This document shows, piece after piece, positions 12,075 to 21,886 of a DNA stretch of 64,000 nucleotides (positions within the stretch are counted from its first letter, which is position 1; each line of letters begins with the position of its first letter). The DNA comes from Chromobotia macracanthus. Its lineage: Eukaryota > Chordata > Actinopteri > Cypriniformes > Botiidae. Position numbers and translations under genes: made by a program. The notes under the pieces were generated by a model. It made no database searches. It had not been told where the DNA came from and worked only from the letters and a program-made list of their open reading frames with translations. The stretch lies in assembly GCA_036877525.1 (NCBI GenBank), contig JAZGTH010000010.1:13903501-13967500 (forward strand). Reading direction: 5' to 3'.

Positions 12075-12735
12075 AAATATAGTTGCATGGGTTTGAGCCC
12101 ATCTCTGAGCGAGATCTATGAGGGTCCCTGATAGAGCTTGTCATGGCAGGCCTGTGGTGTGAGCCAGTTACATGCTGTCATTAGAATTAAGAGACCAGCG
12201 TTCAAGCCCCACCTCAGACAACTCTAGAACAGGCTTTCCCAAGTCCTCACAGATCTGGGAAAGACCATGTGTTTTGGTTCAACCCCTCAGGGTTGGTTTT
12301 GGTGTGGGCTCAACCACCCCTGAGGCACCACTGAACTGTTTTCTGATTCTTTTACTCCCCTTGAGAGAGTGCCTGCTGCCAGTATGATTCAGCCCTCCTC
12401 GTTGTATATTTAGAGTTTAGGTTTTGGTCGAGACCACTGTCCTCCACTCCCCGCAGAGCTCACCAAAGAGGATAGTGATTTCAAGGGATGGCAGCTAGTC
12501 ATTACTAGCTCCCCTTGGGGTGCTTGTTCTCTGGGGTTGTATAGAGTAGCACGCTCGCTGTGGAGGGTCCTCTGCTCCCCTTATGATCCTCAGGAAGGTA
12601 AGAGAGGATGTTAGTTCCAGGTGGCGGTGGCCGTCGTTCATGAGCTCACCTCTGAACTTGACTCTTCTGGGTTGCGTGCAGAGTAGTACCCTTATCTATG
12701 CTACAGCGGGTCCTCTGCCCTCCCTAGAGCAGGAA
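12075..12735. repeat. Unclassified GC-richer segment with two related halves
   Basis: This block is clearly GC-richer than its surroundings and has internal homology: 'gtggagggtcctctgctcccc' near 12560 resembles 'acagcgggtcctctgccctcc' near 12700, and each is preceded by a related stretch (tagagtagcacgctc / cagagtagtaccctt). The forward frames are open but match no family I know. It may be a remnant of a DIRS-type or other large retroelement, or a divergent tandem duplicate. Confidence 0.4.
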
Positions 12736-13129
12736 AAAAAAGCTTGCCAAATTATTTTATACATTTAGTTTTTTTTATATGTAATGTCAAAGAATTCAAA
12801 ACTATTAAAAATACCACTAGTACAACCTTAACAACAAAACCAAACAAAAAAAATACATTAAAAAGGTGGGAGTGAATAGTCTACTATAAGCAAAGCTTTG
12901 TCACTGGTTCAATACATCAGTAAATCATTACAAGGAAGGCAATAATGATTCATGAATATTTTAATGATTAAAAATGTATTCAGACCTGAGGAAATCCATG
13001 AAGGGCTGCTAAACAGTTCAGAATTGACAATGAGACAATGACAAACTTTGAAACATGAAGAGTCTGAAGATTTCCAATTTAAAAGTATTATTTTTTATGC
13101 CCATCAATAATGATCATTGCTGGAAGTTT

Positions 13130-13960
13130 GAAAGAATTTTTAATGTCTCTAAAGATCACAAGATCACAGGACCATGATCTGGCTCGACCTTCTTTTGGAA
13201 AACTTTTAAAAAGAGATCAAATATAGCAGATCAAAAGTCAAACAGTTTAGGGCAAAACCAAAACGTGAAAAGGAGCCCTCTTTTGTTTTACATCTGTCAC
13301 AAATTGTAGAAACTATTTTTGTTTCTTGAGTTGTGTTTTACTCAAATTAGTTTTGGAGTAATTTAATCTATGCACCACTTTAAACTGAATCAGTCTATGT
13401 ATTGCATATTGAGCAGTCTTGAATCTTACTAAAGCATTCATTCCAAGTATCAGATACTTCATCCTCAAAATCCTTAGCCCAGGCTTCTTCTATATGTGTT
13501 TACAGGCAGTTGAAAGACCTCAACACAGCATGAAATCAAATGTCTAGAGCTTGAATTTAACAAAAAAAACATTGGTCAAATATATTAGTTTCACTGGTAG
13601 ATAAAAAAACAGAATACCTACCATCTACATAAAGGTCCCCGATACAGATCAAACCTTTACTTTTCCGCACATTAAAATCGTGGTCTAGCTGAGATGAATA
13701 AAGGGAGAAGCCTTCACTAATATATGTTCTCCTTCAATTTTTCAATCCAAGCCAAAAATTTGATTTATGAATATGCACTTATATTAATAAGTGCATATTC
13801 TTATATTAATAAGTGAATATGGAACTACTAGACCAAGGTACGTAAAATGGTCTTAGACAATTCTGATGGACAAGGAGCCAAACTGATGCTTAGAAGGCAA
13901 CATTCACTCTTGGCCCGACTGACACAAATTTGTTCCACAAAACCTGACAAATCTGAGCAA
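13130..13960 (-). mobile_element. L1-clade LINE ORF2 fragment, degenerate
   Basis: Reverse-strand translation gives short stretches typical of the C-terminal part of fish L1 ORF2: AWAKDFEDEVSDTWNE, then IQFKVVHRL-type residues across frames, a CDRCK-like cysteine pair, and KVFQKKVEPD. Between 13850 and 13960 another stretch (SECCLLSISLAPCPSEL) matches the same ORF region. Many stops and frame changes; no intact domain. The palindrome at 13769-13800 lies inside. Confidence 0.6.
13769..13800. repeat. 13-bp perfect inverted repeat with 6-nt loop
   Basis: Arms gaatatgcactta and taagtgcatattc around tattaa. The right arm is then partly repeated directly (taagtgaatatg) at about 13808-13820. Confidence 0.85.
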
Positions 13961-14296
13961 AACCTTTTTTTGAGGATGTCCTCATTTGTAAAAACGCTAT
14001 AAAAACACTAATTACATAAAGTTTTTTTCAAAATTGTAAAAATGCATACAATTTTCTGTTAAGTGCAGATAATGTAAATCTATGAAACGTCTCCATTTAG
14101 ATAGATAAGTAAATGTGTGAATGTGTGTAGAATGTCCTTATACATGGTTTCTTTTTCAGATTAGAAATCAGAATAAATAGAATGTAAGTAGCACGTGGCA
14201 AGTTTTTAAACTAATAATTCACATGCTTTATAATGGAACAAAGAATATGCTTAGTCAGTAACCTTTGTTCTTTAACGCTGACAGTCTACCATAATT

Positions 14297-14935
14297 GTCA
14301 CGATAAGGGGAAAAGAACCCAGTTGCAGACAGCGCTTTAACAGAAAAGTCTTTATTTAAATAAATAAACAAAAGAACAACCCACAAGGGGGCAAACACAA
14401 GAACAGAACAGGCTTAAACGGAACCAAGAATGCCTCCAAAAAGCGAAACTAAAAACCGGAAAAACACGGAGAACACCGCACAAAACACGGCAGGACAGAG
14501 ACGAGAAAACTAGAACACGACAAGACTCAAAAAACTTCCAAACAGGAACGACTCGGGTAAACACATCAGAAGCAACGAACCGGCACAAGACAGAAAACAC
14601 AGGGGCATTAAGTAGAACAAAGACAAAGACGAACAGATGCGCGAAATGAGCGCAAACAAGAAAAGAGAACAAGGGGGCGGGGCCAAGACGCGCGACCGGA
14701 GAGCACATGGCGAATGTAAACAAAACAGAAGCCATGTGCTTCCACACAAGACAAGGACCCAGAGCATGCGTTCAGATCCCGACTCCAAGAAACAAGAACA
14801 AAGACTAAAAGGAGTCAGGATCCAAACAGCATGCTCTGACACAGAACACAGGGGGATGTCAGGATCCTGGCAAGATAATCTAGAAAGACTCAGAACAGGA
14901 AGCCAGGACCCTGATAATAATACTGCAACATGATA
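14297..14935 (-). repeat. Dispersed repeat family 'R', most complete copy
   Basis: On the minus strand this copy runs from a GGATCCTGACAT-type start to a 3' end with AATAAAGACTTTTCTG, GCTGTCTGCAACTGGGTTC and TCGTGACA. Other copies or parts lie at 29855-30240, 30945-31345 and 56334-56880, all sharing the blocks GTGGAAGCACATGGC, TTGTTTACATTCG, CTTGTTCTC and TAATGCCCC. A TGTCAGG-like start, an internal AATAAA and a GTGACA end are suggestive of an LTR, but no target duplication was established. Long open frames over it (up to 229 codons) occur on both strands and are not genes. Confidence 0.7.
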
Positions 14936-15259
14936 CAACATCACAACACTGACGTTCTGGAACTTCAACCTAGCAGCTGTTAAAATTGAGCTGTACTTTT
15001 GTACAGTACTCAAAAGCAAAAAATAGACTGTCAATGTTCCAGTGACCAATGTAACCGGCCTAACTCTGGCGCTGCTACGGTCTGCGTTGTGTAATAATGA
15101 AGAGACGGAATAACGGGACTGCGGCTGACTGGAGAGTGTATTTTGGTGGACAGATGTGAAGTGTGTGTGCAGCTGGATAGAACAGAGCAAATACAGCAAT
15201 GAGAAATGTTTTCATATTGTGATTTTTCCACCTCTCCTCAGCGCGCTTAACGCGATCTG
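14936..15259 (-). pseudogene. Spliced (intronless) copy of a signal-peptide gene fragment
   Basis: Minus strand. A 28-bp 5' block (15232-15259) is joined directly to a 59-bp block (15173-15231). The same two blocks lie 235 bp apart at 15751-15778 and 15457-15515, and the DNA between them there begins GT and ends CTGTACAG. The joined copy is therefore precisely spliced, as expected of a cDNA-derived copy. The frame ATG AAA ACA TTT... gives a signal-peptide-like MKTFLIAVFALFYP. After the next junction the sequence continues with a different exon (CTGCACACACACTTC...), soon hitting TAG. The product is not identified. Confidence 0.6.
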
Positions 15260-15456
15260 CGTAAACATCACATTGTTAACATATCAAAAATATAAAAGAT
15301 GAAAACATGTTCCAAACAATAAGTGCAAAATAAACTGTTACAGATATTTGTCTAAACAGATGATATCTCCTGCAGTAGTTTGAATTAATCACGAAATACA
15401 GAAGATTAATTAATGCAAAATGAGAACACTGAAAGATAGAACAGATATAACCATAC

Positions 15457-15515
15457 CTGGATAGAACAGAGCAAATACAGCAATGAGAAATGTTTTCATA
15501 TTGTGATTTTTCCAC
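15457..15515 (-). CDS. Signal-peptide exon of an unidentified secreted/receptor protein
   Basis: A 59-bp exon bounded by acceptor CTGTACAG and donor GTATGG. It carries ATG and the hydrophobic start MKTFLIAVFALFYP ending in phase 1, typical of a first coding exon of fish Ig-type receptors or secreted proteins. Its exon borders are confirmed by the spliced copy at 15173-15259. No downstream exon is recognised within the next kilobase on the minus strand, so the gene here is at best a fragment. Confidence 0.5.
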
Positions 15516-15750
15516 CTGTACAGATAAAACACTAGTTAATCGATCAGCTAAAATCACTGTGTTCTGATGACACACATACATATACTCAAGCCGCTGTACA
15601 CGGTCATATAGCTCTTAAATCTCATCCATCCATATATTAAACGCTTTCTAATACATTCATAACAGAACGATATTTCTGCATATTATGCACTTACTCAAAC
15701 TTTGATAACTTTTATGGGCCTATATTGAAGGAGCACCGCTAACCGCTAAC

Positions 15751-15778
15751 CTCTCCTCAGCGCGCTTAACGCGATCTG
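15751..15778 (-). other. Non-coding 5' exon matched by the spliced copy
   Basis: Identical over 28 bp (ctctcctcagcgcgc...) to 15232-15259. It is followed on the minus strand by GTTAGC, the donor of a 235-bp intron (15516-15750). Flanking sequence 5' of the 28 bp differs between copies. GC-rich with several CpGs, as in a transcription start region. Confidence 0.5.
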
Positions 15779-16189
15779 AGCACGCAGCGCGGGCTGAACA
15801 GGAATGACGTCATGACGCGGTAAAGATACAAAACTCTTTTTCCAAAAATAACAGAAATAGAGTACAAAACAAAATTATAACGTTTCTGTGAACAAATTAA
15901 TATAAAGTAAATACATAAAAATTGAAAGGAAGGATAATTAGTGAAATGCATTAATTTAGATTCCAAGTATGCACTCTATTAATATCTGTCACACCAAGAT
16001 TCACATTTATTTTTTATTCACTGGTAACAGTCCTTTCCGTTGTTTAATTTAGTTTAATGCTGTTAACATAGCAAACCCTCTCCGCATTTATGCTGTTCAC
16101 TTCTCCCTAGTTTCCAAATTATTCCTTCTTATAAACAATGCTTTTTATACTGTGCTTATTTTTTATTCTTAAGGCAAAACAATCAAGGG

Positions 16190-16640
16190 TGAATACATAT
16201 GGGTGTTTATTAAAATACACTACAGGGGAAACATGTAACATATAACTAGACATAAACATACACACATCAAACACATAACCAAACGCAAGGAGAAAAAGAG
16301 AGAGCAGATGTTCTGCTCATAAAGAGTTCATTCAGAAATGCTTAGCTGATTTAACCATCAGTCAAATCACCTTGGAAAATGGGCAAAACTTAACATGGCT
16401 ATTCTATGAACATAGAAATCTGATACTTGCATTGAGCTGTAGTGCAGAGCACGAATCTGAATGTGCATGGAGAGAGAGAGAGTCCTGAGTGGTTCAGATA
16501 TGCGAGGTAGTTCGTTGAGTTCTGAAGATCAACGAAGTTAGCTGAAGTGATGTCCAGAGCCTGTCTCAGGGATTAAGCCAGAAATTACACCAATCCCCAA
16601 TTAATCTGATAGCAGGAAACAGCCTTCCAGCTGCAACCTC
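16190..16640. repeat. Dispersed repeat related to 45690-46290
   Basis: Shares with the 45.7-kb copy an A-rich block with scattered AACACATAA/AAACAAATAA words, a run of gagaaaaagag, and the module (g)gcagttcgttg/aggtagttcgttg followed within 30 bp by a cgaag word. The family is unknown to me; layout suggests an LTR or a non-autonomous DNA element. No coding frame. Confidence 0.4.
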
Positions 16641-17284
16641 CCATTCTTGCCAAAAAGGAAAAAACAAGGAAATATATACAATGATACAAGTAACAACGGT
16701 ATGCCAGTTATCAATCAATTATCAATAATTATCAAGTCAGATATTTACTATGGAGTATCAAATATCTATTATCCGCAGTCTCCCAGTGAGCACTCCAACA
16801 CGGCAACAGTGGCAAGGAACCCAAACTCCAATGATGAATGTGGAGAAAAAAACCTTGGGAGAACCCAGGCTCACCGGGAGGGTCATTTCTCTTCTGGCGC
16901 GTTACAGTTGCAATCAGTACTTTGGTGTAAGGGTTTATAGATTTACGGCGTTGCAGTCAGTATTCTGTTGTAAAGATTTATATGTTTGCAGCGTCATAAT
17001 CAGTGCTGTTATGATTTAAGTATTGAATTATAGTAATGACTAGTTTTAATTTGGGTCTGGTGATTTTATATTCATTTTATGTTAGCCTGATGGCTGACAT
17101 AATACAATAAGGGATGTTTAGGCGAGGATGCCAACGTTAAATGAGACTAAGACAAAGTCGTGGAAGAATCCATATTCAGTTTGTGTGTTTACTCCCAATA
17201 CAAGCAATTATTCCTCTATTGTGGATTTACATGAGCACGGGTATGAATAAACCCTGCAGGATTACTCCTAATCTGGTGGGCAAG

Positions 17285-17620
17285 GCTTATGCGGCAGCAG
17301 GTCCAACAGGTTTAAACTGACCTGCTTAAAGACCTGGACCAAGGTGAGGGGTTAGAACCAGACACGGTTCAGGAGCTCCGCAGAGCCACAGATTTTGCCT
17401 TTCGTGCCATAAAGCAGACGGCCCATTCTGTATTCCATTTTATGACTGCCTTGGTGTCTACAGAGATGCATCTGAGCTTTAACCTGTCGGGCATTCACAA
17501 CAAGGATAAAGCCTTCCTTTTGGATGGCCCAGTTGCTCTTCAAGGTCTGTTCGGCGATGCAGTGAGCTCCAGAGCTTGTTTTGACTGCATTTTACAGAAT
17601 GTGGTGGTAGAAGAGCAGCA
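17285..17620 (+). pseudogene. DIRS gag-like fragment
   Basis: Translation starts KAYAAAG, then after frame changes gives stretches matching the fish DIRS gag pattern: acidic DLDQGEG-like words, a block around ATDFAFRAIKQTAHS, and HNKDKAFLLDGPVALQGLF ending in GDAVSS. Several shifts and stops. It lies directly upstream of the RT segment as in intact elements. Confidence 0.65.
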
Positions 17621-17639
17621 TTAAGTGTTGGCCTGGGAA

Positions 17640-18620
17640 CTAGAGACTCTCCTGGCGAAAGGGGCAATAGAACGTGTTCCCTGCACTTGAGAGATCTAGG
17701 TTTTTTCAGCTGATACTTTATATCAAAAGGATGGGGGTTTCCCATTCTGGATCTGAGCTGCTTGAATCGGTCTCTGAGGACATACGTTCAAGAATTTGAC
17801 GCTCAAACAAATCGTGTGTCAAATCCAGCCTGAGGACTGATTTGTCGCAATAGATCTGAAGGACGCATATTTTTCACATCAAGATTTTGCCAGAACACAG
17901 GAAGTTTCTCAGGTTCGCTTTCGGGGCAGAAGCCTACCAGTATTGAGTATTTCCTTTCGGCCTTGCTCTATCGCCCCGCACCTTCACAAAGTGCATGGAT
18001 GCAGCCCTGGCTCTGTTGAGACTCCAGGGCATCCACGTTCTAAACTACACAGATGACTAGCTGGTCATGGCCAGCTCCCGAAAGTTATCTTATCGAGATG
18101 CTGTGTTAGCTCATATGAGGTGCCGAGACTCAACCACAAAAAGAGTATGCTTTCTCACATTCAGAGAACTACTTTTCTGGGGGTAATTTGGGTTCCACTA
18201 CAATGTGGGCACAATTGTCTCCTGCATGTGTGGAGTCCACCAAATTCAGAGCATGTTAGGTCTCATGGCTGCAGCAGCCAGTGTGATTCCATTGGGTTTG
18301 CTGCACATAAGACCATTTCAGTTCTGGCTAAAAACAAATGGGTTTCATCCCAAAATCCACCCACTAAGGGTGGTAAGGGTTACGTGCTGAGGGCTTCGTA
18401 TCCTTTCTATGTGGCTCAGACCCCGGTTTCTTACCTTGGGTTCCACTCTAGGAGCGTTATACCATTGCAGGATTCCTACGACGAAAGCCTCCCTTACGGG
18501 CTGGGGTGCATTTCTCGATGGCTGCTCTCCATCCGAGAAATATATATCCCAGGGCATGTGAATCTGGGAGCAGATATCCTGTTGAGGCAGGGGCTGAGGC
18601 CTGAGGAATGGAGGCTCCAT
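17640..18620 (+). pseudogene. DIRS reverse transcriptase / RNase H, degenerate
   Basis: Recognisable pieces in order: LLAKGAIERVP, a KDGG(F) word, IDLKDAYF, EHRKFLRFAF, FTKCMDAAL, LQGIHVLNYTDD (the catalytic Y-x-DD box), then FLGVIW, LGLMAAAASVIPLGLLH and RPFQFWLK, and near the end INVGADIL-type residues (VNLGADILLRQG). A TAG follows the catalytic box at 18058-18060, so the protein is not made. Confidence 0.78.
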
Positions 18621-19009
18621 CCACAAGTATTTGGCAGAGGTATGGCAGAGCGAAAGTGGATTTGTTTGGAAGTGGAATCGACACACTCTGGTTCAGCCTC
18701 ACTCATCCAGCTCCCTTGGGGCTGTACGCCATGGTACAGATGTGGCCAAGGTTACGGCCGTACAGAGTTCCGCTGCTTCCAACCCAGATCTGGTTCTCAA
18801 ACATAATGTCTCTGCTGGATGGGACTCCTTGGGAGCTCCCAATCCAGAGGAACTCCTATCCCAGGCTCGGGGTCGATCTTTCACTCCCGGCCAGAGATCT
18901 GGAAACTGTGGGTCTGGCCTCTGAGGGAAGCCAGTTCTTAAATTCTGGTATCTCAACTGAGGTTGTAGAAACCATTCTGAGTTCTAGAGTCCCTCTACTA
19001 GGAGACTCT

Positions 19010-19401
19010 ATGGCCTGAAGTGGCAGCTCTTTGTGTCGTGGTGTGGGCGACACCATGTTGACCTGGTTCACTGCCCTGTTGATTCAGTGCTGGAGTTCCT
19101 TCAAGAGCGCCTCTCTGCAGGGTTGGCTCCCACCACCCTAAAGGTTTATGTGGCCGCAGTGTCTGCTAGCCACGAACCTGTCGATGTAGCCTCTACTGGG
19201 AGAAACATTCTGGTGTCTCGTTTTCTGCATGGTGCCAGACGGCTGAGGACTTTTTGTCACACATGGGTCCCTTCTTGGGACCTTATCATTGTTCTAAGGG
19301 GTTTATTCTTGGCTCTATTTGAACCCCTAGAGTTAGCCTTAGATAAGTTTGATTCTTTTGATTCAGGTGTCTTCAGACACTTTCTCACAATTCAATTATA
19401 G
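19010..19401 (+). pseudogene. DIRS tyrosine recombinase N-terminal part
   Basis: The frame from 19033 reads SWCGRHHVDLVHCPVDSVLE, FLQERLSAGLAPTTLKVYVA and SRFLHGARRLR. These match the N-terminal SAM-like domain of DIRS recombinases (VLEFLQ..L..GLAxSTLKVYVAAIS). The arginine/histidine/tyrosine catalytic residues would lie downstream of 19401 and are not visible; the frame ends at TAG. Confidence 0.75.
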
Positions 19402-20462
19402 ATTTGACTTTAGCCAAGCATTCACATAATGCATCTCATAAGTTTGTATTTGAATTACATCAGGAAAAAAATTTAAAGATTATTTAAATATTTTAATTAT
19501 ATTAATGTTACAAATGACAGCTATGCTAAATATTCTTCATTTGCCTCCCATTTCTACCTCGCAATACCTATCCTGGGGTGGCTACAGATCACATCATCAA
19601 CTAGAGATGACTTCAGATGTCCCAACACTGTCAAGAGATAACACCGGCCTCTGAGAGGACTTGTAATGATCATTACTTCTGATTAAATGCTTATACAATA
19701 TAAACCAACTGCATAATCTGTATCTGTAAAATTCTAAAATCACTTCTAACAAACACCTGTGAAATAGGTTTGAAATAATATGTACTGTAAAAAGTGTCAT
19801 ACAGACAAATTTCAATTAAATTAAAATTGAAATTAATATATCCATATCTTAACCTCTATGTATTGTTATTATGGAATTATACATATTATTTTTACCTTTG
19901 TATAAACAAAATTATAACTTTGCAAACTTCTGTTAAAACATTGCCACTGGCTTCTTGTAACAAAAATGTGTAATCTATCGTACAGTCACCACCGTAACTG
20001 TGGTAATATATTTAACGCATGATGCTAAAATATTTCTACATGAAACTAACACATTTTAATATTAATCAGCATGATACAAGTACATTTTAGCATGTTACTA
20101 AAATTGGAATATGATTTTAAGATGGACATTTATCATAATTTGTGATGATATCATCACAAAGTTCTGGCCAATGTAAGTCTATGGGAATTTTGGCGATTTT
20201 GGAATTCCAATACAGGAATATCCTAGGTCAGATCCCTTAGAAAAGCTCTAGGAGGAGTAAGAGTCAGACATTTTTGTCATAATTAGACAATTAGACATTT
20301 AGAAATAAAAATAACTAGTTAGGTACATTTTCTTCAGAAAATGTGAGTAGTGCTTGCTGTGGCAAAACTCGGGCTAGAACAACAATGTTAACAATGTTAA
20401 CATGTTTTAGCATGATGCTAGCATAATTTAACATGATTAAGTATGATTTAGGATGATGTTAG
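19402..20462. repeat. Unassigned AT-rich DNA, then left half of a 'catgctaac' repeat
   Basis: 19402-20000 shows nothing recognisable. From about 20000 the sequence is made of short words such as agcatgatgctagc and taacatgat. This is the left half of a dispersed repeat whose right half resumes at 27560, beyond the gypsy element, and which has an opposite-strand relative at 39990-40665. The perfect 22-bp palindrome at 20139-20160 lies inside. Confidence 0.55.
20139..20160. repeat. Perfect 22-bp palindrome
   Basis: tttgtgatgat followed directly by its complement atcatcacaaa, with no loop. Confidence 0.85.
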
Positions 20463-20790
20463 TGTTATACCCCTGGTAAAGGGGAGAGAATTAATCAGAC
20501 ACAATGTACGATGCTTCTTCACTGCGAGCTTTATGCGTAATGGAGAAACAACGCGCGTTCTCCCCCTCGTGTTTGACAAGGCACAAGCAATCGATCGCTC
20601 ACCTTTGTAGACTGAACCAATTGATCACAGACTAAACCCCCACCACTTAAACAATTACATTTGATGAACCTTTTTTATAAAAATGGATTCAAAACATAAC
20701 CTGAATAGAATTCTTTTGCATGCTTTTTCTTTTTACAGATTTATGAATTTTGCAATATAATTATATATGCATATATTTCAATCTGTCACA
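20463..20790 (-). repeat. 3' LTR of the gypsy element (short form)
   Basis: 328 bp, starting TGTTATACCCC and ending CTGTCACA on the plus strand. It matches 27233-27559 almost base for base; differences are one substitution near 20553 (acaacg / acatcg), a 3-nt indel and a poly-T length change. It lacks the extra ~430 bp present in the 5' LTR. Confidence 0.9.
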
Positions 20791-20801
20791 CACTCCCCTA
20801 C
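20791..20801 (-). other. Polypurine tract
   Basis: On the minus strand GTAGGGGAGTG lies immediately before the LTR start TGTGACAG, the expected place of the plus-strand primer of an LTR retroelement. Confidence 0.7.
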
Positions 20802-21092
20802 AAAAATAAATGTTGTCTCGACATTCTTTCCAACATAAGTCTTTCAGTCTCTTTTGTTTTAAACCAAACTTTTCTCACAATTCCAAAGTTCAAAAGCTGT
20901 TAAAGGAGGTGTTCCTCAGACAAAACAGTCTATATTCCCTTTTTCATTTGAAAGTTCAAGAAAATGTTCAAGCTAGTATTCTCGAAACAAAACAGTCCAT
21001 CAATTTTCTAGATGTCAGACTGTAATAAGGCAATGACCTCTTTAGCTTCACCTAAGTTCGGTTTCATTGCAAATGTGACAGTTCATGGTTCC

Positions 21093-21886
21093 TTAGTGAA
21101 TTCCATACACAAAAGGCAACTGATAACAGTACTGCTGAACTGGTGGCAACCATGTTGACAGTCCATGAGCAGGCACATATGGTAAGTTCTGCTGTGGTGT
21201 CTGCAAGATTCCACTCAATTGTTCGACATAAGTAGGTAAACCCAACTTATCATAGGTGAGTACTCTGGGTGGGCGTCTTTCTCTCCTAGGCAGTTGGTAA
21301 GTTTGCTCATTTTGGCCCTCTTCATCACTTTCAGCAGATGGTGTGGAAGCAGGAAGGTGTTCATCAGCAGGTAAGTTGATCTCTTGTTCTTGGTCACTTT
21401 CCATGAATGACAGTGAAGCAGGAACTTGTTCCATGGCCTCGTTTTGCTGCTCGGATGACTCTGTGGTAGGTGGTGGTCCACAACTTTCAGATTCAATTAT
21501 GTGGGTTGGTTGAAATTGGTGTGATGACGCATAATGGAAGTCTAATTCATCTTCACTCTCCTCATCAGATTCAACATAGCTGATTTGAGGCTTTTTCGAC
21601 TCTTGTTTCTGTTTAGTCTTTGTAGGCTGAGCAATTTCAAGGGGTAAGTGGTCGCAAGGCATTAATAAGTTGCGATGGAGAACTCTGGAGCGTCCCTTTC
21701 CCTTTTCTGGCTTTACTTCATAAATGGGAAGCTCATCACTCATCTGTCGCACAACTACATGTATGCTATCTTCCCAGAAGTTGCGAATTTTTCCAGGACC
21801 TCCCCGTGGTGTTAGGTTCTTTACAAGAACACGGTCACCTGGCTGCAGTGTGGTGCTCCTCACCTTTTTGTCAAAGTTCTTTTTGC
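21093..21886 (-). pseudogene. Gypsy: integrase C-terminal (GPY/F-like) region and tail
   Basis: The 256-codon frame starts RSTTLQPGDRVLVKNLTP after a non-ATG beginning and continues GKIRNFWEDSIHVVV...YEVKPEKGKGRSRVLHRN, then a Ser/Glu/Gln-rich tail ending near YGIH. This is the small beta-barrel after the integrase core plus a variable tail. It is joined at about 21884 to the end of the RNase H frame with a frame change. The integrase zinc finger and DDE core that should lie between are missing. Confidence 0.82.

Larger units (their letters stand above)
17275..19401 (+). mobile_element. DIRS-like (tyrosine-recombinase) retrotransposon, degenerate
   Basis: Order on the plus strand: gag-like segment (17285-17620), reverse transcriptase and RNase H (17640-18620), a connecting region, and a tyrosine-recombinase start (19010-19401). 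The order RT-RH-YR with no aspartic protease or DDE integrase is the DIRS signature. All parts are broken by stops and frame changes. The recombinase is truncated at 19401, before its catalytic C-terminal region. I could not define the split or inverted terminal repeats that DIRS elements carry. A separate short DIRS gag piece is at 34872-34945. Confidence 0.8.

Noticed and set aside
14510..15199. 229-codon minus-strand open frame
   Set aside because: It runs across repeat 'R' and the spliced exon copy, is Ser/Leu/Cys-biased, has no domain, and similar frames recur in other copies of the repeat.
18120..18806. 228-codon plus-strand open frame as a host gene
   Set aside because: Its recognisable residues are scattered pieces of DIRS RT/RNase H in mixed frames; it is a by-product of a decayed element.
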